The notes under the pieces were generated by a model. The model did not search any database. It was given only the letters and a program-made list of their open reading frames with translations, and had not been told where the DNA came from. A stretch of DNA of 64,000 nucleotides. Source: JAUIET01 sp045105115. Its GTDB lineage: Bacteria > Pseudomonadota > Gammaproteobacteria > Pseudomonadales > JAUIET01. Below are positions 8,869-16,739 of the stretch, in pieces. Every line of letters starts with the position of its first letter. Position 1 is the first letter of the stretch. The stretch spans positions 1 through 64,000 of the forward strand of contig JBGCDE010000207.1 in assembly GCA_045105115.1 (NCBI GenBank), given 5' to 3'. Made by a program: the position numbers and the translations under genes.

Positions 8869-10674
8869 CTACGCCACACCTGATTCGGAATCATCGTCTC
8901 GTCGACCAAGACCTGTTTCGTTCGTATCGTTCACAGAACGTCTCTCAAAAGCTTGCTCGCGAACATCACCGATTTGACTGCTTTGTACGGTAGACCGGGT
9001 TTGAGGTGAGCTGCCAACAATCTTGATCAGCTCATCAAGAGATGATCGAAGTTGAGCTCTTTCCTGGGCACCATCTACCAGATTAACCTGTTGATCCGCA
9101 ACCGTTCTTAGTTGATCAAATACGCTGTTTTGGACGGTCTGATTGCTATTCAGACCATCAACGATGTTATTGAGCAGCGAAGACAGCTCTTCTGAAACAG
9201 GCTTCTCGCGAACTTCATCGAGTAACTCCTCGAGCCGATCGCTAACGGTTCCTGCCACTACCTGCATTCGAGCATCGATTGTTTGCAGTGCATGCGCTAC
9301 TGGTTGAATAGACTCACGAAGTCGTTGATCGGAAATTTCTTCGCGCTCAGATATAGCCGTAACATTGTTATCAATTTGTTCGATCATCACGCCGAATGTG
9401 TTGTAAGCCTGCTCGAATCGCTCAGGCATATCCTCAGCAATACTCTTGGCTACTTCATCAATTTTCGTCGCAACATTCTGGTTTGACTCGTCAATCGTAA
9501 CGAGAGAAGAATTCATTGCTTCCAGGTTGGATGCAATTTTCTGACTACCAGCCAGCAGCTCTTTCGCATTCTCTTCACTGACCACTTTGCTGATCTTGGT
9601 GTTCTGCTTGTGTATTTCTTGCAAACTACCGTTCAGTCCGGCCAAAGTTTCAGCCATAGACGCCTGTTGCTCTAGCATCTCTTGCGTGTTTTTGGCAGTA
9701 AGCAGGCTGGTCTCTGACGCCTCACTCATGACACCCATTAGGTGCCCAATCTTTCGCTGTGTAATCTGAGACGTTTGAACGAACCCCGCCAACCATGCTT
9801 TGAGCTCATCAGATCCAGCCACCTGTGGGTTGGCTGCAGCTTTCTTCATCTTCTCGCTTGGAGAAGGAATACGTTCGTCAATCCAACGGCTTGCCGTTTC
9901 TATGAACTTATCTTGGGACGTTCCACATAAGTAACTGAAAAATCCAGTCAATAGTGAACCCGACAATCCAAACAACGACGAACTAAACGCTACACCCATG
10001 CCTTTCAAGGGCGCCGCAATGCCTGCGATAAAGTCGGACATACCATCAGCACTGTCACCGGTGATGCTCGCCATGCTACCCATAGCTTCGCCCACAGCGT
10101 CAATGGTTAACAACAAACCCCAGAATGTACCGAGTAGACCCAACATGACAAGCAGGCCGGACAAGAAGCCTGTTCTTGATCGTGTTTTGCTAACCCGGAA
10201 CCCCATCTTCGACTTAATAAGACGAGCGTCATTATCGGTTATGTTCAGGTGACCGTAGACGGTAAGATTATTCAGCAGCCCCGCCATGTTTTTTGTGTCG
10301 AGAACTTTTGCCGGGCCTTTAAGAGTTGTCATCAACTCTGAATGCAGTTCTTCAGAGCACTCACCTTTGCGGGCGGTATCGTCCAAGCGATGCATGAACT
10401 GCGAGGTTTGCCACAAGCGATATTGAAACCATACCGACATTACAACTGCGACTGTGAATATAAGAATAATGACACTGTTAAGAACTACGTTAGTGTCAAA
10501 GTTCACCTTAAGTTGATCAGCATTTACACCAATGATTGTCAGAACACTAACAATCGTAATCAGTATGCCTGGTGTGATATACGCGAATACATTTTTATCA
10601 ACGGTTCCGCTCTCTTTTTGCGCAGCTGAGAACCAAGGCAAATAATTAGTAATAATATTTTTAAACCGTTCCAT
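8869..10674 (-). CDS. MotA/TolQ/ExbB-like proton-channel protein with long helical tail (SiiB-like)
   Basis: The 601-residue protein has four hydrophobic spans at about 30-50, 62-83, 169-193 and 218-249. The third (SGLLVMLGLLGTFWGLLLT) and fourth (MGVAFSSSLFGLSGSLLTGF) carry the small-residue-rich faces that line the pore in MotA, TolQ and ExbB. Residues 255-601 have no membrane segment and are polar and strongly helical in appearance. This tail makes the protein larger than ordinary TolQ or MotA and resembles the cytoplasmic tail of ZorA-type motors. With the Asp19 protein encoded next, it should form an ion-driven 5:2-type stator. AGGA lies 9 bases upstream of the ATG. The 166-base gap before it may hold an internal promoter. 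Confidence 0.85.
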   Translation of the reverse strand: MERFKNIITNYLPWFSAAQKESGTVDKNVFAYITPGILITIVSVLTIIGVNADQLKVNFDTNVVLNSVIILIFTVAVVMSVWFQYRLWQTSQFMHRLDDTARKGECSEELHSELMTTLKGPAKVLDTKNMAGLLNNLTVYGHLNITDNDARLIKSKMGFRVSKTRSRTGFLSGLLVMLGLLGTFWGLLLTIDAVGEAMGSMASITGDSADGMSDFIAGIAAPLKGMGVAFSSSLFGLSGSLLTGFFSYLCGTSQDKFIETASRWIDERIPSPSEKMKKAAANPQVAGSDELKAWLAGFVQTSQITQRKIGHLMGVMSEASETSLLTAKNTQEMLEQQASMAETLAGLNGSLQEIHKQNTKISKVVSEENAKELLAGSQKIASNLEAMNSSLVTIDESNQNVATKIDEVAKSIAEDMPERFEQAYNTFGVMIEQIDNNVTAISEREEISDQRLRESIQPVAHALQTIDARMQVVAGTVSDRLEELLDEVREKPVSEELSSLLNNIVDGLNSNQTVQNSVFDQLRTVADQQVNLVDGAQERAQLRSSLDELIKIVGSSPQTRSTVQSSQIGDVREQAFERRSVNDTNETGLGRRDDDSESGVA

Positions 10675-10799
10675 GAACTGTTTCCTGAAGCGCTGCGGTG
10701 TTAATACAAAGAACCATGTTGTCTACTTCTTCTTTTTTTGTGACTTAGTTAAGACTAGTAAATGATCCGACCTTTACATAATCAACTTAGGCTATTCGT

Positions 10800-10824
10800 T
10801 TGATCATTTTTTCTTATAGATCAA
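10800..10824. promoter_or_regulatory. Inverted repeat in the gap between hlyD-like and motA-like genes
   Basis: TTGATC (10800-10805) and GATCAA (10819-10824) form a 6-bp inverted repeat around an A/T-rich centre in the 166-base gap upstream of the channel gene. The gap is A/T-rich compared with the flanks and large for an otherwise tight operon, so it may hold a promoter or operator. I see no convincing -35/-10 pair. Confidence 0.25.
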
Positions 10825-10840
10825 GTAGTAATCAAACCGG

Positions 10841-12199
10841 TTAAGATTCACGCAATGCCTGATGGCGAATGTTCGTTAAAGGCTTGAGAAGCGCACCGAG
10901 AATGGATATCTGACCAGTAAGAATACTCACTTCAGCGGTCATGCCAGGGCGAACTTGCTGATCATCACCCAAGCGATCGCTCTCTAAAGCAATGCGAACT
11001 TTGTAATGCTCACGGTTTTGCTTATCAACAAAACTGTCAGGGCTGATGTAAATAAGCTCTCCGTCGATGCCCCCATAAATAGTGTAATCGTATGCACTTA
11101 TTTTGGTTAACGCAGGAAGATCTGGCCACACTTTACCCCGATCAGTTGTAGCGATCTGACCTTCAACTACCAGTGTTTCATTAGCCGGAATGATCTCCGC
11201 AAGCGGCGCTCCTGGCTGGCTCACACCACCGACCGTATGAATATGCAGCTTATTAACCGTTCCATCAATTGGAGAAGTAATCGAAGAGCGTGTAACTCGG
11301 TCTTGCAGAGCCGCAATCCTCTCAGCAAGAGTTTCCGCCTGAAGCTTTGCTGTGTTGAATTTCTCGGCTATATCAACGTGGTGATTTTGGCGACTTTCTT
11401 CGAGCAAACTTTCAAGCTCGGTTTTTTCAGCCTTAAGAATTGGCACTCTATTTTTAGCGCTCTCTAGCTGGGTAATTAGCTTTCTTGATTGGCTCTTGTT
11501 ATTGAGAAACAACGTTTCAGAGATCGCTCCAGCGTCTAGCAACTTCTTTCGAATTGCCAGCTGCCTGTTTGATACATCAAGTTCCTGCTTTATATTGCCA
11601 ATTTGTGCTTGCAGTGCGTCGAGCTCAAACGCTTTCTGATTTTGCCTTTCCTCAATACCTTTCACTGTTTCCAGATAAGACTGTCTATTGGCTTCAAAAA
11701 GCGACATTTCCCGACGCGCTAAATCTGGATTAGCGGCAACCAATGAAGCGGGCAATTCCAGCACCTCCAAGTCATTCTGCTCAGCCTCAATGCGCAGTTT
11801 TTTGGCTTGTAAGGCTTGTTCTTCAATAGCGGCTTCCTTAAGCTGTGTTTTGGCTCGAGTATTAGCAACCAGAAACAAAGTCTCACCAACACTGACCTTT
11901 TGCCCTTCCTTGACCATGATGGTCTCGACAATACCTCCTTCCAAATGCTGCACAATCCGCGCGTTGCCGGCCGGTATAATTCGCCCACTGGCGGTAACAT
12001 GCTGGTCAATTTCCGACAGTGCTGACCACAAGAAGAAAACAAGCAGAAGGCAAGCTAATGCAATTAGGACAGGGCGATAATTCCAGAAGTCATCAGCCAC
12101 TTCGAAGACATTTGTTTTTTCTGGCTCAGCAGCTCGTGCATCACCAATTCGCTCAGCGAACGTTGTTGCCGCGGTTTTTATGTCGTTTAGCCAATTCAT
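10841..12199 (-). CDS. HlyD-family type I secretion periplasmic adaptor (SiiD-like)
   Basis: The 452-residue membrane fusion protein has a cytoplasmic N-terminus, one transmembrane helix at about 42-60 (VLIALACLLLVFFLW), and then the first half of the lipoyl/barrel-sandwich domain (SGRIIPAGNARIVQHLEGG). A long coiled-coil hairpin follows (about 115-300, rich in Ala/Glu/Leu/Lys). The second lipoyl half (SSITSPIDGTVNKLHIHTVG) and a C-terminal beta-barrel ending VRPGMTAEVSI complete it. It would bridge the ABC transporter and the TolC-like channel. Its ATG overlaps the transporter stop (ATGA), indicating translational coupling. Confidence 0.93.
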   Translation of the reverse strand: MNWLNDIKTAATTFAERIGDARAAEPEKTNVFEVADDFWNYRPVLIALACLLLVFFLWSALSEIDQHVTASGRIIPAGNARIVQHLEGGIVETIMVKEGQKVSVGETLFLVANTRAKTQLKEAAIEEQALQAKKLRIEAEQNDLEVLELPASLVAANPDLARREMSLFEANRQSYLETVKGIEERQNQKAFELDALQAQIGNIKQELDVSNRQLAIRKKLLDAGAISETLFLNNKSQSRKLITQLESAKNRVPILKAEKTELESLLEESRQNHHVDIAEKFNTAKLQAETLAERIAALQDRVTRSSITSPIDGTVNKLHIHTVGGVSQPGAPLAEIIPANETLVVEGQIATTDRGKVWPDLPALTKISAYDYTIYGGIDGELIYISPDSFVDKQNREHYKVRIALESDRLGDDQQVRPGMTAEVSILTGQISILGALLKPLTNIRHQALRES

Positions 12200-14352
12200 G
12201 CCGACGCTCCTAGTTTCTGCAATACTGTTTGCGTGGGTCCATCAGCTACCATTCGACCGTTGTCCAAAAGCACCAATCTATCAACAAGCGACAACAACGA
12301 CGTTCTGTGCGTTACCATTATCAATGTTCTGTTTTTTAGGTATTCTTCCATCTGAACCTTGAAGTGATTTTCGAGCACAGAGTCAAGCCCGGTTGTAGGC
12401 TCGTCAAAGATCAAAACTCGAGGGTTACGCAGTACTGCTCTGGCAATAGAAATAGCTTGGCGCTGCCCACCCGAAAGCTGAGAACCGCCTTCGCCAACTT
12501 CTGTCTCCAAACCGTGACCGCAATGCTTGATGATTTCCTCCACACCCGATACCCGTGCTGCATACTTCAAGGCTGTCTCACTGACGTCTGCTCGCCCAAG
12601 CAGTATGTTGTCTCGAATTGTGCCCGATATAAAAAACGGAAATTGTGGAACAACAGCCACAGTTCGACGCAATTCAGCCGGCGAAATCGCTCTTAAACCG
12701 TAGTTGCCGAAATAGATATTCCCTTCGTAATCATTGAGAATACCGGTGAGAACGGACGCTAGCGTGCTTTTGCCTGCACCAGATGGGCCGATTAAGCCAA
12801 TCTTCTCGCCAGGCTTTATGGTCATTGATATGTCTCGCAGCGCAGGACGCATCTGTTGCGGATACTGGTATCTGACATTCTCCATTTGAATGTCACCTCG
12901 TAGAGGTCCCTTAGGGGATCTCTGAGCAGGCGCTTCAGCCTCATTGGGTAGCCGAAACAATGCATCAATAGTTCGCAATACATCTCTGCTCTGCTTCCAC
13001 CGACTGACGACTCCAGCCAGGTTCATGATGGGAGCGATTGCCCGACCTGATAATATTGTGCAGGCGATCAAACCACCTATGGTCAAATTGCCTGATTGAA
13101 TCTGATACACACCAAACACCACAATGAACACATGCACCATGTGCATGATAGTCATCGAGAGATTCTGTACAGCAGAGAATAAAAACTGATTTTTTCGGGT
13201 AGTTTCCGCAGCGCGGCCCGACGCATAGTTCCATCGAAATAGGCGATCACCAACGGCGTTAAACAGCTTGAAATTTTGCATCCCCGCCAATGATTCAATC
13301 ATCAAGGTTGATTTTTTTTGCATGGAAGAAAAATGATCCGCTGTACTGCGATTGATCGGCACTTGAATCGCAATATTGAACGCTATTATTGCGATGGCAC
13401 CCACAATCGGAATAATGGTCAGCGGCGGTGAAATAAGATAAATGATTCCAAGAAACACCACGAAAAATGGCAAGTCGACCAGAGTAGGAACAAACTTCGA
13501 GGCGTAGAATTCGCGAATGCCCTGCAGCTCACGAAAAAGATTGCTTCGTTCGCCAATAGACAAGGTCATATTCTCGGTATTGATCATCATTAGCCGCTGC
13601 ATGAGCGTTCCATCAAATCCAGTACCTACTTTGGCGGCCACTCTTTCAAGAATGTAAGAGCGCATGGTTTTGAGTAAGAAATCGAACGACAAGGCAATAA
13701 CAACCCCAATTGCCAGTACAAATAGTGTTGCTTCAGCAAAATTTGGAATCACTGAGTCGTAAACATTGAGCGTGAAAAGCGGCAGCGCAACCACAAACAT
13801 GTTTATGAACAGTGAGCACACAAGCACTTCACTGAAGCTAGAGAGATGCTTCAATATTGGCTGCCAGAACCAGTCAATCGGGTCCTGTTCACTCATGTGC
13901 TCAGTGTTGGCAGCAACTTGCTCTTGGTTTGGTCTAATGCTCAGTATTTGACCAGAAAACTCATCAGCATGGCCGGCCAGGTCAGCCCGCTGAAACCCTT
14001 CACCGGGCACAAACATTCGGCCTTCTTGCCCTTCTCTTGGTAGATAAACTAACGGGCTGCCTTGTTTTGTAATCAAAATAACAGGCGTTGGCGCCTCTAA
14101 AACTGATTCTAATTCAACCTGCTCTGACCGAGTGGTGAACTGCAAGCGTTCGCCAATGGCGTCCAGATCATCCAGCTCTAAAGGCCCAGGAGCGCGAGCC
14201 AACTGATCTTTCAAACCGTCAATATCTGCGTTAATACCGAAGAAGACAAGTACAACCTGAAGACATTTGGCTAATGGGTCATCCACTTTTCCAATGGCCG
14301 CTGTGCTGCTATCAATCTCCGCATTGCTACTATCAACCAGAGTAAGCGACAT
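12196..14352 (-). CDS. Type I secretion ABC transporter with inactive C39-like domain (HlyB/LapB/SiiF-type)
   Basis: The 718-residue protein has three parts. Residues about 21-140 form a C39-peptidase-like domain in which the catalytic Cys position is Pro26 and the His position is Ser99, so it is a non-cleaving docking domain. Residues about 165-460 are the six-helix membrane domain. Residues about 488-718 are the ATPase: Walker A GPSGAGKST (522-530), Q-loop Gln570, signature LSGGQ (626-630), Walker B VLIFDE (646-651) and His682. It should drive export of the RTX giant without cleaving a leader, consistent with a C-terminal secretion signal. A GAGGGG ribosome site precedes the ATG. Confidence 0.95.
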   Translation of the reverse strand: MSLTLVDSSNAEIDSSTAAIGKVDDPLAKCLQVVLVFFGINADIDGLKDQLARAPGPLELDDLDAIGERLQFTTRSEQVELESVLEAPTPVILITKQGSPLVYLPREGQEGRMFVPGEGFQRADLAGHADEFSGQILSIRPNQEQVAANTEHMSEQDPIDWFWQPILKHLSSFSEVLVCSLFINMFVVALPLFTLNVYDSVIPNFAEATLFVLAIGVVIALSFDFLLKTMRSYILERVAAKVGTGFDGTLMQRLMMINTENMTLSIGERSNLFRELQGIREFYASKFVPTLVDLPFFVVFLGIIYLISPPLTIIPIVGAIAIIAFNIAIQVPINRSTADHFSSMQKKSTLMIESLAGMQNFKLFNAVGDRLFRWNYASGRAAETTRKNQFLFSAVQNLSMTIMHMVHVFIVVFGVYQIQSGNLTIGGLIACTILSGRAIAPIMNLAGVVSRWKQSRDVLRTIDALFRLPNEAEAPAQRSPKGPLRGDIQMENVRYQYPQQMRPALRDISMTIKPGEKIGLIGPSGAGKSTLASVLTGILNDYEGNIYFGNYGLRAISPAELRRTVAVVPQFPFFISGTIRDNILLGRADVSETALKYAARVSGVEEIIKHCGHGLETEVGEGGSQLSGGQRQAISIARAVLRNPRVLIFDEPTTGLDSVLENHFKVQMEEYLKNRTLIMVTHRTSLLSLVDRLVLLDNGRMVADGPTQTVLQKLGASA

Positions 14353-14413
14353 GAATTCCCCTCAATTATTAATATACTTCTTACTGATAAAGGGTAGACC
14401 GCAGTCGATTGTT

Positions 14414-14484
14414 TCACAGTGTTTTTGTATACCCTATCTCTATGTAACTGTGATTCAATCGATAGTTTTTACAGAAACTGTGAT
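14414..14484. promoter_or_regulatory. Repeated ACTGTGA elements upstream of the ABC-transporter gene
   Basis: In the 139-base gap before the transporter gene, AACTGTGAT occurs twice as direct repeats at 14446-14454 and 14476-14484. The copies are exactly 30 bases apart, about three helical turns. The reverse-oriented TCACAGT lies at 14414-14420. Copies on one face of the helix are typical of operator arrays, and TGTGA is also a CRP-type half site. No convincing promoter boxes were identified, so the regulatory role is an inference. Confidence 0.4.
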
Positions 14485-14491
14485 GTAATTC

Positions 14492-15214
14492 TCATACCAG
14501 AATATCTTCAGGAACAGCTTTGCTCAAAGGGCCTGTAACTTCTGCGGCATATCCATTTTGGTAGACACGATGGCTGAAGTTATAATTCGGGGCATCGATT
14601 ATGGCGAATTTGTCTTGAACAATTTCATCCGCTGTCGGCCGATGCGCTCTTGCCCAAAGATCATAACCCGAGCGAACAATAGAAATACGACTGAAGCCAG
14701 CACGCAACAAATTACGGCCTAATGAATTGGCGGTGAATGCTGTTTTATGGGCCATGTATTCACGACCGCGTACTAAACTGGCTCGATGCCCATACATAAT
14801 GTCGATGGGAAATATCGGACCCGCAGGAGAATGGTAAACCGGTTTTTCATCCAGATTACCTTCAGCTATAACACTCGCAATTCGTTGAATATCGGGCGCA
14901 GCAATCAACGCTTGGGCACCTGGCTTCAAGACTCTGTAGAATTCATTAATTACTGATTGAGCTTCGTGCGGATACACATGCTCAATATTATGACTGGAGT
15001 ACAAACCGTCAAACTTCGCAGCCTCAACGCCAGACATATCTCTTATGTCACCAACAATATCGGGCTTGATTTCGGCATCGATGTCCAGTGTGACCTGTTG
15101 ATACGCCGTAAAATCCATAGGAATATTGGTATTGGTACCGCTACCAACGTTTAGAAACTCCTTTATTTGAGCCTTGGTGGCAGGCGCTTTGCTTTTTCGC
15201 TTACTTTTGACCAT
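14492..15214 (-). CDS. Class I SAM-dependent methyltransferase
   Basis: The 240-residue protein has a basic N-terminus (MVKSKRKSK), the SAM-binding motif NVGSGT (22-27), an acidic residue in TLDID about 20 residues later, and the YSSHNIEHVYPHEAQ plus FYRVLKPGAQALIAAPD stretch typical of Methyltransf_11-type enzymes found in glycan clusters. An AGGGAA ribosome site precedes the ATG. It lies between a GT4 glycosyltransferase and the secretion ATPase on the same strand, so it may methylate a sugar made or transferred by the neighbouring glycosyltransferases. The acceptor is unknown. Confidence 0.82.
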   Translation of the reverse strand: MVKSKRKSKAPATKAQIKEFLNVGSGTNTNIPMDFTAYQQVTLDIDAEIKPDIVGDIRDMSGVEAAKFDGLYSSHNIEHVYPHEAQSVINEFYRVLKPGAQALIAAPDIQRIASVIAEGNLDEKPVYHSPAGPIFPIDIMYGHRASLVRGREYMAHKTAFTANSLGRNLLRAGFSRISIVRSGYDLWARAHRPTADEIVQDKFAIIDAPNYNFSHRVYQNGYAAEVTGPLSKAVPEDILV

Positions 15215-15297
15215 CGGAATTTTTCCCTCTATTTTGTTGATTATTGATATCTCAAACTTATGCCGTTAGTAAGTCAGAAACTACAGTTTCAGTAACA

Positions 15298-16578
15298 CTA
15301 TTGCGCTGCCACCAATAACTCCGCATGATCGCTATCATTCGTGGTGCTCTTTCGTTGCAATCCATCGGCAACATTACGAATCAGCTGCATATGCATCGGT
15401 AAAAGTTTTTCCAGAGCGTAGTTGTCAACCACGGATTTTCGCGCTTTCTTCCCTAGACTTTGAGCTCGCTCTCGATCATTGAGTAAAGCCAGAGTGGACC
15501 GCGCAATATCATCCGGAGAGAAGAAGTCAACGAGACAACCATTCTGATTATGCACAATCGCTTCATGCAAAGGTTGCGTATCAGAGCCCACGACCGCGCA
15601 ACCGCAGGCCATGGCTTCAAGCAATGACCAGGACAAAACGAACGGATAGGTCAGATAAACATGTGCTGCTGATACCTGAAAAAGTTTTATTAACTGCGGA
15701 TACGGCAATTGACCCGTAAAATGCAACCGACTCAAAAGCTCCGGCTTCATCTTCAATTCTTCTAACATGATGTGGCGCCAGCACTGACCTTTCGGCAGTC
15801 GTCGACCGTAACTTACACCATCACTGCCCACCACGATGATATGAACATCAGGATCTTCACTAAGAATAATCTCAGCGGCGCGCATAAACGCTGGGAAACC
15901 TCGGTAAGGTTCAAGGTTACGCGCCACATACGTAACAAGCTTGTCGCCAGGTCTAAACACCAGGCCACTGCCAAGGCGAATTTCGGCGTTGGGGTTTGGT
16001 TTAGCGCGACCAACGTCAATGCCATCGTGAAGCACTGAAATTTTATGCTGAAACTCGATCGGATTCTGACTGTACTGCCAGTGTGTTGGACTCACGCCCC
16101 AGTCAGCTGATTCAAGGCTTAGAATATTGATGATATTTTTGGTTCTAACCCGCAGCGCTTCATCAGCTTCGCCCGGAAACTCTGGGTCAAAGTCGACATC
16201 AGCACCAGTGCTTCGATAATAGAACTCAAAGAAGCTTAGTAATGGTACTTCTGGATAAACATCCTTCACATACAACGCGTCTCCCCACCCAGGGTGAGCG
16301 CAAATAACGTCTGGAATAAATCCCGAAGCACGCAGAGCTTTACATTCACGCCAAACCTTCTGCCCTTGATGAATAGCGCGCTCCGCACCCACGATGTAGT
16401 GATGGGTACTGCCGCTGGGCTCATTCGACACCGTATATTCTATTTTATGAACGCCAGGTATGCTCACGGCATTCGGCTTGCCCATAAATACCACGGTATT
16501 ACGCGGGTCTTTAGCAAATTCTCGGCAAATATGTTTGTACTGCCCCGGAATGTTGGGGTGCATAAACAGCAAATTCAT
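15298..16578 (-). CDS. GT4-family glycosyltransferase
   Basis: The 426-residue GT-B enzyme begins MNLLFMHPNIPGQYKHI, the nucleotide-sugar-independent N-terminal Rossmann strand. The donor-binding C-terminal domain shows YVARNLEPYRGFPAFMRA and the family motif LLEAMACGCAVVGSDTQPLHE, whose two glutamates form the EX7E-like signature. It is cytosolic, with no membrane span. A GAGGA site precedes the ATG. The gene is the first after the RTX giant and lies behind a hairpin and a palindrome that may control it. A role in glycosylating the giant protein or a surface glycan is plausible from position only. Confidence 0.87.
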   Translation of the reverse strand: MNLLFMHPNIPGQYKHICREFAKDPRNTVVFMGKPNAVSIPGVHKIEYTVSNEPSGSTHHYIVGAERAIHQGQKVWRECKALRASGFIPDVICAHPGWGDALYVKDVYPEVPLLSFFEFYYRSTGADVDFDPEFPGEADEALRVRTKNIINILSLESADWGVSPTHWQYSQNPIEFQHKISVLHDGIDVGRAKPNPNAEIRLGSGLVFRPGDKLVTYVARNLEPYRGFPAFMRAAEIILSEDPDVHIIVVGSDGVSYGRRLPKGQCWRHIMLEELKMKPELLSRLHFTGQLPYPQLIKLFQVSAAHVYLTYPFVLSWSLLEAMACGCAVVGSDTQPLHEAIVHNQNGCLVDFFSPDDIARSTLALLNDRERAQSLGKKARKSVVDNYALEKLLPMHMQLIRNVADGLQRKSTTNDSDHAELLVAAQ

Positions 16579-16597
16579 TGCATTCCTCAGTGGGCTA

Positions 16598-16622
16598 AAA
16601 CGGTCACTAAAAGCGACCGTTT
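16598..16622 (-). terminator. Hairpin upstream of the GT4 gene
   Basis: AAACGGTC (16598-16605) and GACCGTTT (16615-16622) form an 8-bp stem with a 9-base loop, running into a TTTT on the minus strand. It lies between the RTX gene and the GT4 gene, about 20 bases before the GT4 start. It could act as a weak terminator or attenuator that lowers read-through from the RTX gene. Confidence 0.4.
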
Positions 16623-16625
16623 GTC

Positions 16626-16644
16626 ACGCTTATTGAATAAGCGT
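16626..16644. promoter_or_regulatory. Perfect palindrome upstream of the GT4 gene
   Basis: ACGCTTATT, one central G, then AATAAGCGT: a 9+1+9 perfect inverted repeat 48-66 bases upstream of the GT4 ATG. A closely related sequence lies at a similar distance upstream of the RTX giant (34571-34589), sharing TT(G/C)AATAAGCGTAG in the same orientation. This suggests a common operator. Confidence 0.45.
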
Positions 16645-16678
16645 AGCCGACCAACGGTAATATGCCAGTTTATGTAGT

Positions 16679-16706
16679 GGCATGAATTTTATTCAGACTT
16701 CATGCC
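16679..16706. terminator. Hairpin just downstream of the RTX gene
   Basis: GGCATGAA (16679-16686) and TTCATGCC (16699-16706) form an 8-bp stem with a 12-base A/T-rich loop, starting 34 bases after the RTX stop codon. There is no U-tract, so it may protect the 3' end of the very long transcript or act as a partial terminator. Confidence 0.4.
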
Positions 16707-16739
16707 CGCGAGAGAGCAAGTACGACGGTCTCCGATCTG

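Noticed and set aside
8203..10674. MotA/MotB-like pair as a Zorya anti-phage defence system
   Set aside because: ZorA/ZorB resemblance is real, but there is no ZorC, ZorD or ZorE, helicase or nuclease nearby, and the pair is embedded between HlyD-like and TolC-like genes.
8203..10674. Flagellar stator genes
   Set aside because: No other flagellar genes are in the window and the OmpA-like domain is degenerate; the secretion context explains the pair better.
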